14,780 nt of DNA, from contig CAKKSJ010000048.1 of the NCBI GenBank assembly GCA_919902965.1, forward strand, positions 1 through 14,780, written 5' to 3'. This document shows, in pieces, positions 5,574 to 13,379 of this stretch; positions within the stretch are counted from its first letter, which is position 1, and the number at the start of each line of letters is the position of its first letter. The stretch is from Burkholderiales bacterium. GTDB lineage: Bacteria; Pseudomonadota; Gammaproteobacteria; Burkholderiales; SG8-39. The notes beneath the pieces are model-generated. The model saw only the letters and a program-made list of their open reading frames with translations, had not been told where the DNA came from and searched no databases. The position numbers were made by a program, and so were the translations under genes.

Positions 5574-7268
5574 CTAGAATTTTTCCTGGTAGCGCGATGT
5601 GATCGGATAGCGCCAGTCCTTGCCGAATCCACGCTGGGTGATGCGTATGCCGACCGGCGCCTGGCGGCGTTTGTATTCGTTTCTCTTGATCAAGCCCACC
5701 ACCCGCGCCACATCCTCCTGGCGCTGTCCGCCGGCCACGATCTCGGCCGGGCTCAGGTTCTGTTCCATGTAGGCAGACATGATCGCATCGAGCACGGCAT
5801 ACGGCGGCAGGCTGTCCTGGTCTGTCTGCCCGGGGCGCAGTTCGGCCGAGGGCGGGCGCTCGATGATGCGCCGCGGGATCACCTCGCCCAGGGCGTTGCG
5901 ATACTCGGCCAGTCGATAAACCAGGGTCTTGGCCACGTCCTTGATCGCGGCGAAACCACCCGCCATGTCGCCATAGAGCGTGGAATAACCCACCGCCATC
6001 TCGGACTTGTTCCCGGTGGTGAGTACGATGGAACCGAACTTATTGGACAGCGCCATCAGCAGCATGCCGCGGATGCGCGCCTGCAGGTTTTCCTCGGTCG
6101 CATCCGCCTGCAGCCCATGGAACTCGCCGGCGAGCGCCACGAGGAAGCTGTCGAACATCGGCTTGATGGCGATTTCGTCATAGCGCACACCCAGGCGTTT
6201 GACCATATCGCGCGAATCGATCCAGCTGATATCGGCGGTGTACTGCGAGGGCATCATCAGCGCGCGCACCTTGTCGGCTCCCAATGCATCGCAGGCGATC
6301 GCCAGGGTCAGCGCGGAATCGATGCCGCCCGACATGCCCAGAATGGCGCCGGGGAAACCGTTCTTGCCGAGGTAATCGCGCACGCCGAGACAGAGCGCGC
6401 CGTACACGGAAGCCTCGAACGACAAGTCCGGCGCACGTTCGCCCGGCTGCGGCACCGCGTCGACGATATCGACGTAGCCGAGCGTCTCCTCGAAATAGGG
6501 CAGCTGCTGGGTCGTTACACCTTGGGCATCGAGCACGAAGGAGGCGCCATCGAACACGAGTTCGTCCTGCCCGCCGACCATATTTGCATAAACGATCGCC
6601 AGACCGGTCTCGGTCGCGCGATTGCGCGCCACCGACAGACGCGAGACATGCTGGCGCGTGTGATAGGGCGAAGCGTTCAGCACCAGCAGCAGCTCGGCGC
6701 CGGCGGCACGCGCCAGGCGCGGCGCATCGGCGCGCCAGGACCGACCGCGCTGGGCCCGGGCCTCGCGCTGCTGCTCCGCACTGGCGAGCGCTTCGACCGG
6801 GCCTTGCTCGCCCCACAGGTCCTCGCAGATATTGAGCCCTAAGCGCACGCCGTTTATTTCGAATACCACCGGCTCGCCGCCGGGCTCGAAATAGCGCTCC
6901 TCGTCGAACACGGTGTAGTTGGGCAGATTGCGCTTGCGATAGGTCGCTGTGATCCTGCCATCCTGCAGCACCGAGGCAGCGTTATAGCGCCTGCCCTCGG
7001 CGAGTTGCGGATGGCCGACGACGACCGTGATTCCGTGTACCGCCGCCGCAAGCGCCTCCAACGCCGCCGCGCAATCGCGGAAAAATCCGTCGCGCAGCAG
7101 CAAGTCCTCGGGCGGATAGCCGCACAGGGACAGTTCGGGCGTCAGCAGAACTTCGGCCCCGGCGCCCTTGGCGCGCGCGGCGCAATCCAGGATTTTGGCG
7201 GCGTTGCCGGGAAGATCGCCGAGCAGGCAGTTGATTTGCGCGACGGCGATTTTCAGTTTGCGGCTCAT
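5574..7268 (-). CDS. nadE: Glutamine-dependent NAD+ synthetase
   Basis: Makes NAD+ from deamido-NAD+, ATP and glutamine. The 564 aa form two domains. The N-terminal nitrilase-type glutaminase has the triad Glu45 (LTPELSLCGYPP), Lys112 (YRKRNLPNY) and Cys148 (LNICEDLW). The C-terminal synthetase has the ATP loop GMSGGIDSAL at 311-320, the segment TTGNKSEMAVGYSTLYGDMAGG at 417-438 and ERPPSAELRPGQTDQ at 470-484. The start is ATG 7268, where homologues begin (KLKIAVAQINCLLGD). The frame stays open further upstream to 7700, but that part is antisense to the next gene and is not coding. An insertion of about 25 residues after Cys148 (roughly 154-181, Ala/Arg/Glu-rich) makes it longer than usual. 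There is no Shine-Dalgarno. It is followed by glnB and divergent from the COG3146 gene. Confidence 0.96.
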   Translation of the reverse strand: MSRKLKIAVAQINCLLGDLPGNAAKILDCAARAKGAGAEVLLTPELSLCGYPPEDLLLRDGFFRDCAAALEALAAAVHGITVVVGHPQLAEGRRYNAASVLQDGRITATYRKRNLPNYTVFDEERYFEPGGEPVVFEINGVRLGLNICEDLWGEQGPVEALASAEQQREARAQRGRSWRADAPRLARAAGAELLLVLNASPYHTRQHVSRLSVARNRATETGLAIVYANMVGGQDELVFDGASFVLDAQGVTTQQLPYFEETLGYVDIVDAVPQPGERAPDLSFEASVYGALCLGVRDYLGKNGFPGAILGMSGGIDSALTLAIACDALGADKVRALMMPSQYTADISWIDSRDMVKRLGVRYDEIAIKPMFDSFLVALAGEFHGLQADATEENLQARIRGMLLMALSNKFGSIVLTTGNKSEMAVGYSTLYGDMAGGFAAIKDVAKTLVYRLAEYRNALGEVIPRRIIERPPSAELRPGQTDQDSLPPYAVLDAIMSAYMEQNLSPAEIVAGGQRQEDVARVVGLIKRNEYKRRQAPVGIRITQRGFGKDWRYPITSRYQEKF

Positions 7269-7274
7269 CGCGCG

Positions 7275-7280
7275 ATTATA
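7275..7280 (-). promoter_or_regulatory. -10 box directly before nadE
   Basis: TATAAT on the minus strand ends 6 nt before the nadE ATG, so the predicted transcription start falls on or beside the start codon. No -35 match is seen at 17 nt. With no Shine-Dalgarno present, this hints at a leaderless message. Confidence 0.35.
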
Positions 7281-7325
7281 GCGCTTGCGCCGCAGCGGCC
7301 CCGGCGCGACGGATCCGCTTGTACA

Positions 7326-8555
7326 ATGAGCAGCGGCCAAACGACTCGCGCCAGCAAGAATTCTTTCCAACTGCACGCGCACCCAGGACTCGCCCAATTG
7401 CCAAAATTCGAACTGCGCGTGCTCGATGATCTGTCCGGTGTCGACGCCGCCGACTGGAACCGGCTGACCCGCGGCCATCCGATGCTGTCGCACCAGTTCT
7501 TCCATGCCCTGCACCAGAGCGGTTGCGCAAGCGCAGACAGCGGCTGGCTGCCGCAATTCCTGAGCTTGTGGGACCGAGCCGGGGAAAAATCCGCGGACGC
7601 GCCAGCCCGGCTCAGGGCAGCGCTGCCGCTTTATCTCAAGTCGCATTCCTACGGCGAGTATGTGTTCGACTGGGCCTGGGCCGACGCCTATCATCGCCAT
7701 GGACTTGCGTACTACCCCAAGCTGCTTGCCGCGATCCCGTTCTCGCCGGTCTCCGGACCGCGTCTGCTTGCCGTCGACGACAGCGCGCGCGCGGCGCTGG
7801 TGGACGCGGCACTCGCCTTCGCGCAGAACACTTCATCCCTGCACGTACTGTTTCCGCAGCCGCAGGAAGCGGTGCTGCTGCGCGCTGCCGGCATGATGCT
7901 GCGCTCCAGCGTGCAATTCCATTGGAACAATCCGGGCTATGCATCGTTCGAGGAATTCCTGTCGCAGATGTCGCGCGACAAGCGCAAGAAAATCCGCCAG
8001 GAACGGCGCAGAGTAGGCGATGCAGGCGCGAAATTCCGGCGGCTGCGCGGCGCTGAAATCCAGGAGAGCGACTGGGCATTTTTCGCGCGCTGTTACAGGC
8101 GCACTTACCGCGAACACCACTCCACGCCCTACCTCACGCTCGAATTCTTTCAGCGTTTGGGGCAGACCATGCCGGGGAACCTGCTGCTGATCATAGCGGA
8201 GCTAAACGACAGGCCGATCGCCAGCGCGCTCAATCTGTACTCGCGGGAGACACTTTACGGCCGCTACTGGGGCGCCATGCAATATCTGCCCTGCCTGCAT
8301 TTCGAGACCTGCTATTACCAGGCGCTGGAATTCTGCATCGAGGAGAACATCAAGCTGTTCGAGGGCGGCGCTCAGGGAGAACACAAGCTCGCACGCGGTT
8401 TCCTGCCGGTAAAAACGCTGTCGGCGCACTGGCTCGCGCACCCCGAGTTTTCCGACGCGGTGGAGCGCTTCCTCGAGCGCGAGCACCAGGGCATCGCCCG
8501 CTACGTAGACGAATTGAACGAACACTCGCCCTACAAGGGCGCGCCGAACAGCTAG
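7326..8555 (+). CDS. COG3146 / DUF482 family protein, FemAB/GNAT-like acyltransferase fold
   Basis: Conserved cytoplasmic protein of 409 aa, about the family's usual length. Family landmarks are FELRVLDDLSGVDAADWNRL and HPMLSHQFFHALHQSGCA near the N-terminus, SYGEYVFDWAWADAYHRHG in the middle, then FHWNNPGYASFEEFL and the very basic SRDKRKKIRQERRRV. The C-terminal GNAT-like half has YREHHSTPYLTLEFF and FEGGAQGEHKLARGFLPV. The family is annotated as possibly linked to peptidoglycan or N-acyl transfer, but to my knowledge no reaction is established, so no substrate is claimed. The start is ATG 7326; earlier in-frame codons lie antisense to nadE. No clear Shine-Dalgarno is seen. It diverges from nadE with only 57 bp between them. 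Confidence 0.9.
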   Translation: MSSGQTTRASKNSFQLHAHPGLAQLPKFELRVLDDLSGVDAADWNRLTRGHPMLSHQFFHALHQSGCASADSGWLPQFLSLWDRAGEKSADAPARLRAALPLYLKSHSYGEYVFDWAWADAYHRHGLAYYPKLLAAIPFSPVSGPRLLAVDDSARAALVDAALAFAQNTSSLHVLFPQPQEAVLLRAAGMMLRSSVQFHWNNPGYASFEEFLSQMSRDKRKKIRQERRRVGDAGAKFRRLRGAEIQESDWAFFARCYRRTYREHHSTPYLTLEFFQRLGQTMPGNLLLIIAELNDRPIASALNLYSRETLYGRYWGAMQYLPCLHFETCYYQALEFCIEENIKLFEGGAQGEHKLARGFLPVKTLSAHWLAHPEFSDAVERFLEREHQGIARYVDELNEHSPYKGAPNS

Positions 8556-8594
8556 GGAAGCATCGATTGGGTTGACGACCCAAACTATGCTTCC
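8556..8594. terminator. Nested hairpin after the COG3146 gene
   Basis: It begins right after the TAG stop. GGAAGCAT (8556-8563) pairs with ATGCTTCC (8587-8594), and inside that TTGGGT (8567-8572) pairs with ACCCAA (8578-8583) around a 5-nt loop. A 3x3 internal loop separates the stems. No long T-run follows. Lying between convergent genes, it probably ends transcription or stabilises the 3' end. Confidence 0.6.
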
Positions 8595-8611
8595 TCTGAC
8601 TTGGGGGATCT

Positions 8612-8634
8612 ACAAGGGGGCATCGCCCCCTTGT
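8612..8634. terminator. Strong GC hairpin between COG3146 gene and ppa
   Basis: ACAAGGGGG (8612-8620) pairs perfectly with CCCCCTTGT (8626-8634) around the loop CATCG. It lies 12 nt past the ppa stop on the minus strand, so it could serve ppa as well as the plus-strand gene. No T-run is present on either side. Confidence 0.65.
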
Positions 8635-8645
8635 TCGTAACGTAT

Positions 8646-9194
8646 CTAGAATTTTGGCTTTTTCTTCGCCTTCTTGTAGCGTTCCACGCCGGCGAGAATT
8701 TCTTTTTTCGCCTCTTCCGGGCCGACCCAGCCCTCCACCTTCACCCATTTTCCCGGCTCCAGATCCTTGTAGTGCTCAAAAAAATGCGAAATCTGGGCGG
8801 TCGACAATTCGGGCAGATCGCGCGGCGATTTGATCGCGCGATAGAGACTGGAAAGCTTGTCCACCGGCACCGCCAGAAGCTTGGCATCGCCGCCCGCCTC
8901 GTCTTCCATTTTGAGCATGCCTATCGGCCGGCAGCGCACGACCACCCCGGTGATGACGGGAACCGGGCTCAGCACCAGCACGTCGACTGGATCGCCGTCG
9001 TCCGAAACGGTATGCGGGATATAGCCGTAGTTGCAGGGGTAATGCATCGCCGTGGACATGAAACGATCGACGAACACCGCGCCGGTTTCCTTGTCGACCT
9101 CGTATTTGATCGGATCGGCGTTCATCGGAATTTCGATGATCACATTGACATCGTTGGGAACGTCGCGGCCTGAGCCGACTCGGTCAAGATTCAT
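8646..9194 (-). CDS. ppa: Inorganic pyrophosphatase, family I
   Basis: Soluble cytoplasmic enzyme that hydrolyses pyrophosphate to phosphate with Mg2+, pulling biosynthetic reactions forward. The 182 aa match the bacterial family I length (about 175-180). The core is IIEIPMNADPIKYEVDKE with the substrate-binding Lys30, then MHYPCNYGYIP at 50-60, the metal-binding signature DGDPVDV at 66-72 and PIGMLKMEDEAGGDAKLLAVP. The C-terminus is lysine-rich (KKAKKKPKF). The start ATG at 9194 has only a weak GGA 6 nt upstream. The gene is convergent with the COG3146 gene and divergent from panB. Confidence 0.97.
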   Translation of the reverse strand: MNLDRVGSGRDVPNDVNVIIEIPMNADPIKYEVDKETGAVFVDRFMSTAMHYPCNYGYIPHTVSDDGDPVDVLVLSPVPVITGVVVRCRPIGMLKMEDEAGGDAKLLAVPVDKLSSLYRAIKSPRDLPELSTAQISHFFEHYKDLEPGKWVKVEGWVGPEEAKKEILAGVERYKKAKKKPKF

Positions 9195-9323
9195 GGCATG
9201 TCCGGTTGGAGGTGGGAAAACGATTCAGCGGAAAAACGCGTATTGTAAGACAGGCGCGCGTGGCGGAATGCATCCTATCATTTTGTAATAAGCTATAGGC
9301 CTACACTCCATCGGACGCTAACC

Positions 9324-10124
9324 ATGAGCGAAAAACCCATCACCCTCACCGACCTGCACAAACTGCGCCAGGAGGGCAGCAAAATCGCCGTGCTTACTGC
9401 CTACGACGCGAGCTTCGCCGCGCTGCTGGAAAACGCCGGCGTCGAAAGCATCCTTGTGGGCGATTCCCTGGGCAACGTCGTGCAGGGCCACGCAACCACC
9501 TTGCCGGTCACGCTGAAGGACATGGTCTACCACACGAGTTGTGTCGCGCGCAGCGCAAAGCACGCCTTTCTGATCGGCGACCTGTCTTTCGGCAGTTATC
9601 AGGAGAATGTCGAACAGGCGTTTCGCAGCTCCGCCGAACTGATGTCAGCCGGTGCGCACATGGTCAAACTGGAAGGCGGGGTGACGTTTGCGCACACCAC
9701 GGAATTCCTGGTGAAACGCGGCGTGCCGGTGTGCGGCCATCTGGGACTTACGCCACAGTCGGTGCATCAACTGGGGGGATTCCGCGTACAGGGCAGGACC
9801 GCCGACGCGGCGCGCCAGTTAATCGAGGATGCGCTCGCGCTCGAGCGCGCGGGCGCCGGCCTGATCGTACTGGAAGCGATTCCGGCGAAACTCGCGGCGG
9901 AGGTCACGGCGAGCCTGTCGATTCCGACCATAGGCATAGGCGCAGGGCGCGACTGTTCCGGCCAGGTTCTGGTCTTGTACGATCTGCTGGGCATTTTCCC
10001 GGGAAAAAAAGCGAAGTTTGTGCGCAACTTCATGGATGGCGCGGCGAGTATACAGAAAGCCGTGGAGAACTACGTGCGCGCGGTGAAGGACGGCTCCTAT
10101 CCGGGGCCGGAACACAGTTTTTGA
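9324..10124 (+). CDS. panB: 3-methyl-2-oxobutanoate hydroxymethyltransferase
   Basis: First committed step of pantothenate synthesis: transfers a hydroxymethyl group from 5,10-methylene-tetrahydrofolate to 2-oxoisovalerate, giving ketopantoate. At 266 aa it has the typical length. Metal and substrate residues are in place: LVGDSLGN (Asp47), IGDLSFGSY (Asp86), VKLEGG (Lys115, Glu117) and the catalytic LEAIPA (Glu184). IGIGAGRDCSGQVLV at 203-217 is another family block. panC is not adjacent in the window. The gap to ppa (129 bp) must hold two divergent promoters, but I see no clear boxes. It converges with rhlE, with only 15 bp between the stops. Confidence 0.97.
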   Translation: MSEKPITLTDLHKLRQEGSKIAVLTAYDASFAALLENAGVESILVGDSLGNVVQGHATTLPVTLKDMVYHTSCVARSAKHAFLIGDLSFGSYQENVEQAFRSSAELMSAGAHMVKLEGGVTFAHTTEFLVKRGVPVCGHLGLTPQSVHQLGGFRVQGRTADAARQLIEDALALERAGAGLIVLEAIPAKLAAEVTASLSIPTIGIGAGRDCSGQVLVLYDLLGIFPGKKAKFVRNFMDGAASIQKAVENYVRAVKDGSYPGPEHSF

Positions 10125-10139
10125 GGGGAAGGGCGAGTA

Positions 10140-11546
10140 TCAGCCGGACTTGCGCAAACCGCCCAGGAGCGCAGCGACCTGACGTCCCGGTTTTTGCGCT
10201 CCGGTCCGAGCTGGCTCGGCCACCGGCGGCGCGGTGTTGCTAGGCACGTAAGGGGCGGAGAAAATCGCGTCGGCCGGTTTCGCCGGGGCTTTCCCCGCAT
10301 GCGAACGCGAGCCGCGCGTGAGGCTGCTGCCACGGTCGGGACGGCGCTCGGGCCGCTCGCGCTCGGTATGCATCAGCGCCGACACTCCCGAGGCGTCCGG
10401 CTCGAACCCGGAAATGATGGTCTGCGGAATGCGCTGCTTAATGAATTTTTCGATTGCCGCCAGTTTTTCGTGTTCGTCGGCGCACACCAGCGAGATGGCA
10501 CGCCCGGTGGAACCGGCGCGGCCGGTCCGGCCGATGCGGTGCAGGTAATCCTCGGGGGCACCGGGAAGCTCGAAATTGATCACGGCCGGCAATTCCTGAA
10601 TATCCAGGCCGCGTGCCGCAACGTCCGTAGCCACCAGCACCGGCGTCTTGCCGGACTTGAAATCGGCCAGCGCCTGCATGCGCTCCAGCTGCGATTTGTC
10701 GCCGTGGATTGCGGCGGCATGGATGCCGTCCTTCTGCAACTGATAGGCCAGGCGGTTCACGCCCAGACGCGTGCCGCCGAACACCAGGACCTGCGACAGG
10801 TTCTGTGTGCGTACCAGGTGCGCGAGCAGGTCGCGCTTTTTCTCGCGCCGCACCGGGTGCACCTCATGGCTCACCAGTTCGGTCATGGCATTGGGCCGGG
10901 CCACTTCGATCAGCACCGGTTGGTGCAGCATATTGTCCGCCAGCCGCTTGATTTCCTCGGAGAACGTGGCTGAAAACAGCAGACTCTGCCGTTTGGACGG
11001 CAATAGCGCGAGGATGCGCCGGATGTCGGGCATGAAGCCCATGTCGAGCATGCGGTCTGCTTCATCCAGCACCAGAATTTCGACCTGGCCCAGCATTACC
11101 GTCTTTTGCTGCACATGGTCGAGCAAGCGACCCGGGGTTGCCACCAGGACCTCCACACCAGCGCGCAGCATCTGTATCTGCGGATGGATGTCTACCCCGC
11201 CGAATACCACACCCGGACGCAATCCCAGGTGCTTGCCGTAATCGCGCACGCTCTCGGCGACCTGGGCTGCGAGTTCGCGCGTCGGCGTGATAATCAGCGC
11301 ACGCACCGGATGACGCGCAGGCGAGGCGCTGGTATTGGCGTGTGGGGCCAGGCGCTGCAACAGCGGCAGGGTGAAACCCGCAGTCTTGCCGGTGCCGGTC
11401 TGGGCGCCGCCCATGACATCGAGACCCTGCAAAATTACCGGTATCGCTTGCGCCTGAATCGGGGAAGGCTCGGTGTAGCCCTTGTCGGTGACCGCCTGCA
11501 GCAACTGCGGCAGCAGACCGAGATCGGAAAAGGAGACGGCGGTCAT
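10140..11546 (-). CDS. rhlE: DEAD-box ATP-dependent RNA helicase, RhlE type
   Basis: RNA-unwinding ATPase involved in ribosome maturation and RNA turnover in related proteobacteria. It has 468 aa. The helicase core is complete: Q motif with Phe6 and Gln31 (PSPIQAQAIP), motif I AQTGTGKT at 48-55, Ia PTREL at 88-92, Ib TPGR at 137-140, II DEAD at 161-164, III SAT at 192-194, V ARGLDIQ at 311-317 and VI HRIGRTGR at 336-343. The tail from about 390 is basic and low-complexity, rich in Arg, Pro and Ala. It ends with VAALLGGLRKSG, as expected for an RNA-binding extension. The start ATG 11546 has AGGG only 3 nt upstream. The gene is divergent from kdsB. Confidence 0.95.
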   Translation of the reverse strand: MTAVSFSDLGLLPQLLQAVTDKGYTEPSPIQAQAIPVILQGLDVMGGAQTGTGKTAGFTLPLLQRLAPHANTSASPARHPVRALIITPTRELAAQVAESVRDYGKHLGLRPGVVFGGVDIHPQIQMLRAGVEVLVATPGRLLDHVQQKTVMLGQVEILVLDEADRMLDMGFMPDIRRILALLPSKRQSLLFSATFSEEIKRLADNMLHQPVLIEVARPNAMTELVSHEVHPVRREKKRDLLAHLVRTQNLSQVLVFGGTRLGVNRLAYQLQKDGIHAAAIHGDKSQLERMQALADFKSGKTPVLVATDVAARGLDIQELPAVINFELPGAPEDYLHRIGRTGRAGSTGRAISLVCADEHEKLAAIEKFIKQRIPQTIISGFEPDASGVSALMHTERERPERRPDRGSSLTRGSRSHAGKAPAKPADAIFSAPYVPSNTAPPVAEPARTGAQKPGRQVAALLGGLRKSG

Positions 11547-11672
11547 AAACCCTGCTGGGCGCAGCGCGGGGGCAAAGCGGCTGTGACGCTGTATAAGTTC
11601 GCTGATATGTCCACGTAGTACCAGATTGGGCGACCCTGACAGGCGGGGCCACCGAGATGGAACGAGGTTGCC

Positions 11673-11678
11673 ATTATA
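11673..11678 (-). promoter_or_regulatory. -10 box candidate for rhlE
   Basis: TATAAT on the minus strand, without a recognisable -35 at 17 nt. If used, transcription starts near 11666 and leaves a leader of about 120 nt before the rhlE ATG. The rest of the 245-bp rhlE-kdsB gap shows no gene. TAAAAT near 11744 and TATAGG near 11759 are weak plus-strand candidates for kdsB. Confidence 0.35.
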
Positions 11679-11791
11679 GGCCCGTCGTGCTCTGCGCGCT
11701 TGCCTATCGGCCCCGGTTTTCTGCCCTCTGCCGGCCTAATCCGCTAAAATGACTGCTTTATAGGCTGCGTTTCTTCTCCTGCCTTACTATC

Positions 11792-12577
11792 ATGACGCGA
11801 TCCGGCGCCTTTCTGGTGATAATCCCCGCGCGCTACGCTTCCAGTCGCTTGCACGCGAAGCCGCTCGCGGATATCGCCGGCAAACCCATGGTGGTGCGGG
11901 TGGCCGAGCGTGCCCGCGCGAGCGGTGCCAAAGCGGTGTGGGTCGCGACCGATAACCGATCCGTGTTCGATGCTGTGGAGTTTCATGGCCACCAGGCGAT
12001 AATGACCCGGACCGATCATGCGACTGGCACCGACCGCATCGCGGAGGCAGCGCAGCAGCTGGGCCTCGCAGACAGCGACATTCTGGTGAATGTGCAGGGC
12101 GACGAGCCGCTGATCGCGCCGGAGTTGATCCGTGAGGTGGCGCAATCGCTGGCCGAGCACGGCGACGCCAGCATCGCCACCGCCTGCCACCCGATAACGG
12201 ATGCCGCATCGCTGCTCAACCCCAACGTGGTCAAAGTCGTGCTCGACCATAGCGGTCACGCGCTTTATTTCAGCCGCGCGCCCATCCCCTGGCCCCGAGA
12301 TAGTTTTGCGTTAAATCAAAGCGCGCTTCCGGTCGGACTGCCAAGCTACCGACATATCGGTATTTATGCCTATCGCGTCGGGTTCCTGCGCCTGTTCACC
12401 CGACTCGAACCGGCGGCGATCGAAAGCTTCGAGGCGCTGGAGCAGTTGCGCGCGCTGGCGCATGGTCACCGTATCGCTGTTGCCGTGACCGAACATGCGC
12501 CGGATGCGGGCGTGGATACGGCCGATGATTTGGAGCGTGTGCGTAAAAGCTTCGCCAAAGCACTAGTGTCGGACTAG
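11792..12577 (+). CDS. kdsB: 3-deoxy-manno-octulosonate cytidylyltransferase (CMP-KDO synthetase)
   Basis: Activates KDO with CTP to CMP-KDO for the inner core of lipopolysaccharide, which marks the host as Gram-negative. It has 261 aa. The nucleotide-binding start is VIIPARYASSRLHAKPLADI at 9-28. WVATDN at 50-55, RTDHATGTDRIAE at 73-85 and the metal-binding NVQGDEPLI at 100-108 follow. The C-terminal part has HIGIYAYRVGFLRLF and PDAGVDTADDLERV. No Shine-Dalgarno is visible before ATG 11792, but the translation fits the family start. adk follows after 47 bp on the same strand, a common betaproteobacterial order, so the two are likely co-transcribed. Confidence 0.96.
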   Translation: MTRSGAFLVIIPARYASSRLHAKPLADIAGKPMVVRVAERARASGAKAVWVATDNRSVFDAVEFHGHQAIMTRTDHATGTDRIAEAAQQLGLADSDILVNVQGDEPLIAPELIREVAQSLAEHGDASIATACHPITDAASLLNPNVVKVVLDHSGHALYFSRAPIPWPRDSFALNQSALPVGLPSYRHIGIYAYRVGFLRLFTRLEPAAIESFEALEQLRALAHGHRIAVAVTEHAPDAGVDTADDLERVRKSFAKALVSD

Positions 12578-12624
12578 CGCGAGCGCAGCGACTCGAAATA
12601 TCTTGAGATTATCAGGAGCCTAGA

Positions 12625-13278
12625 ATGCGATTCATACTGTTAGGACCGCCCGGCGCGGGCAAGGGCACGCAGGCGGGTTTTGTCACCAAGAAATACGGCA
12701 TTCCTCCGATTTCAACCGGCGACATGTTGCGTGCGGCGATCAAGGCTGGCAGCGAACTTGGCCTGAAAGCAAAGAAGATCATGGACGCGGGCCGGCTGGT
12801 TTCGGACGATGTCATCATCGATCTGGTGAAGCACCGCATCGAGGAACCTGATTGCACCGGCGGCTATCTGTTCGACGGCTTTCCACGCACCCTGGCTCAG
12901 GCCGAAGCAATGAAAAACGTCGGCTTGCACATCGATTATGTGATTGAAATTGCCGTGCCCGATGAGGAAATCATCCAGCGCATGAGCGGTCGGCGCGTGC
13001 ACCCGGCATCCGGCCGCACCTATCATGTGAAATACAATCCGCCCAAACTCGCGGACAAAGACGATATCACCGGCGAACCCCTGATCCAGCGTCAGGACGA
13101 CCGGCCCGAAACCGTCAAGGAAAGGCTGCGCGTGTACCACGCGCAAACCCAGCCACTGATCGAATATTATTCGAAATGGCAGAACACGGGCGATGCGCAG
13201 GCGCCCAAGCACCTCAAGGTCTCCGGTACCGGTACCGTCGATGAGATCCGCGACCGGGTGTTCGCGGCGCTGCAATAG
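12625..13278 (+). CDS. adk: Adenylate kinase
   Basis: Interconverts ATP + AMP and 2 ADP in the cytoplasm. At 217 aa it is the long-LID bacterial form. The P-loop GPPGAGKGTQ is at 7-16 and the AMP-binding ISTGDMLR at 29-36. LFDGFPRTLAQAEAM at 82-96 carries the family signature DGFPRT. The LID begins at GRRVHPASGRTYHVKYNPP (122-140) and runs to QRQDDRPE (155-162). The LID has no cysteine quartet, so it is the non-zinc type. The start is well supported by AGGAG 6 nt before the ATG. Confidence 0.97.
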   Translation: MRFILLGPPGAGKGTQAGFVTKKYGIPPISTGDMLRAAIKAGSELGLKAKKIMDAGRLVSDDVIIDLVKHRIEEPDCTGGYLFDGFPRTLAQAEAMKNVGLHIDYVIEIAVPDEEIIQRMSGRRVHPASGRTYHVKYNPPKLADKDDITGEPLIQRQDDRPETVKERLRVYHAQTQPLIEYYSKWQNTGDAQAPKHLKVSGTGTVDEIRDRVFAALQ

Positions 13279-13301
13279 GCGCGAAGACGGGATTACCCTC
13301 A

Positions 13302-13339
13302 GGGAGAGACGCCGCAACCTCGTGCGCCCCTGCTCTCCC
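13302..13339 (+). other. Inverted repeat between adk and the phosphofructokinase gene
   Basis: GGGAGAG at 13302-13308 pairs with CTCTCCC at 13333-13339 over a 24-nt loop, 23 nt after the adk stop and 40 nt before the next ATG. It could weaken read-through or be part of the downstream leader. The large loop makes it a modest structure. Confidence 0.25.
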
Positions 13340-13379
13340 GGACGATTCCCTTCCCCCACTTCCGGACCAAGGAGTTTTC

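Noticed and set aside
5565..6842. Long plus-strand reading frame opposite nadE (425 codons)
   Set aside because: Shadow of nadE in a GC-rich genome; no recognisable domain, and nadE motifs are unambiguous.
7005..7325. N-terminal extension of the COG3146 protein
   Set aside because: It is antisense to nadE coding sequence and has no family similarity; ATG 7326 fits.
7322..7327. TACAAT as a -10 for the COG3146 gene
   Set aside because: It overlaps the ATG, so transcription would begin inside the gene.
7269..7700. N-terminal extension of NadE by 144 residues
   Set aside because: It is antisense to the start of the COG3146 gene, has low-complexity composition, and NadE homologues start at the KLKIAVAQ segment.
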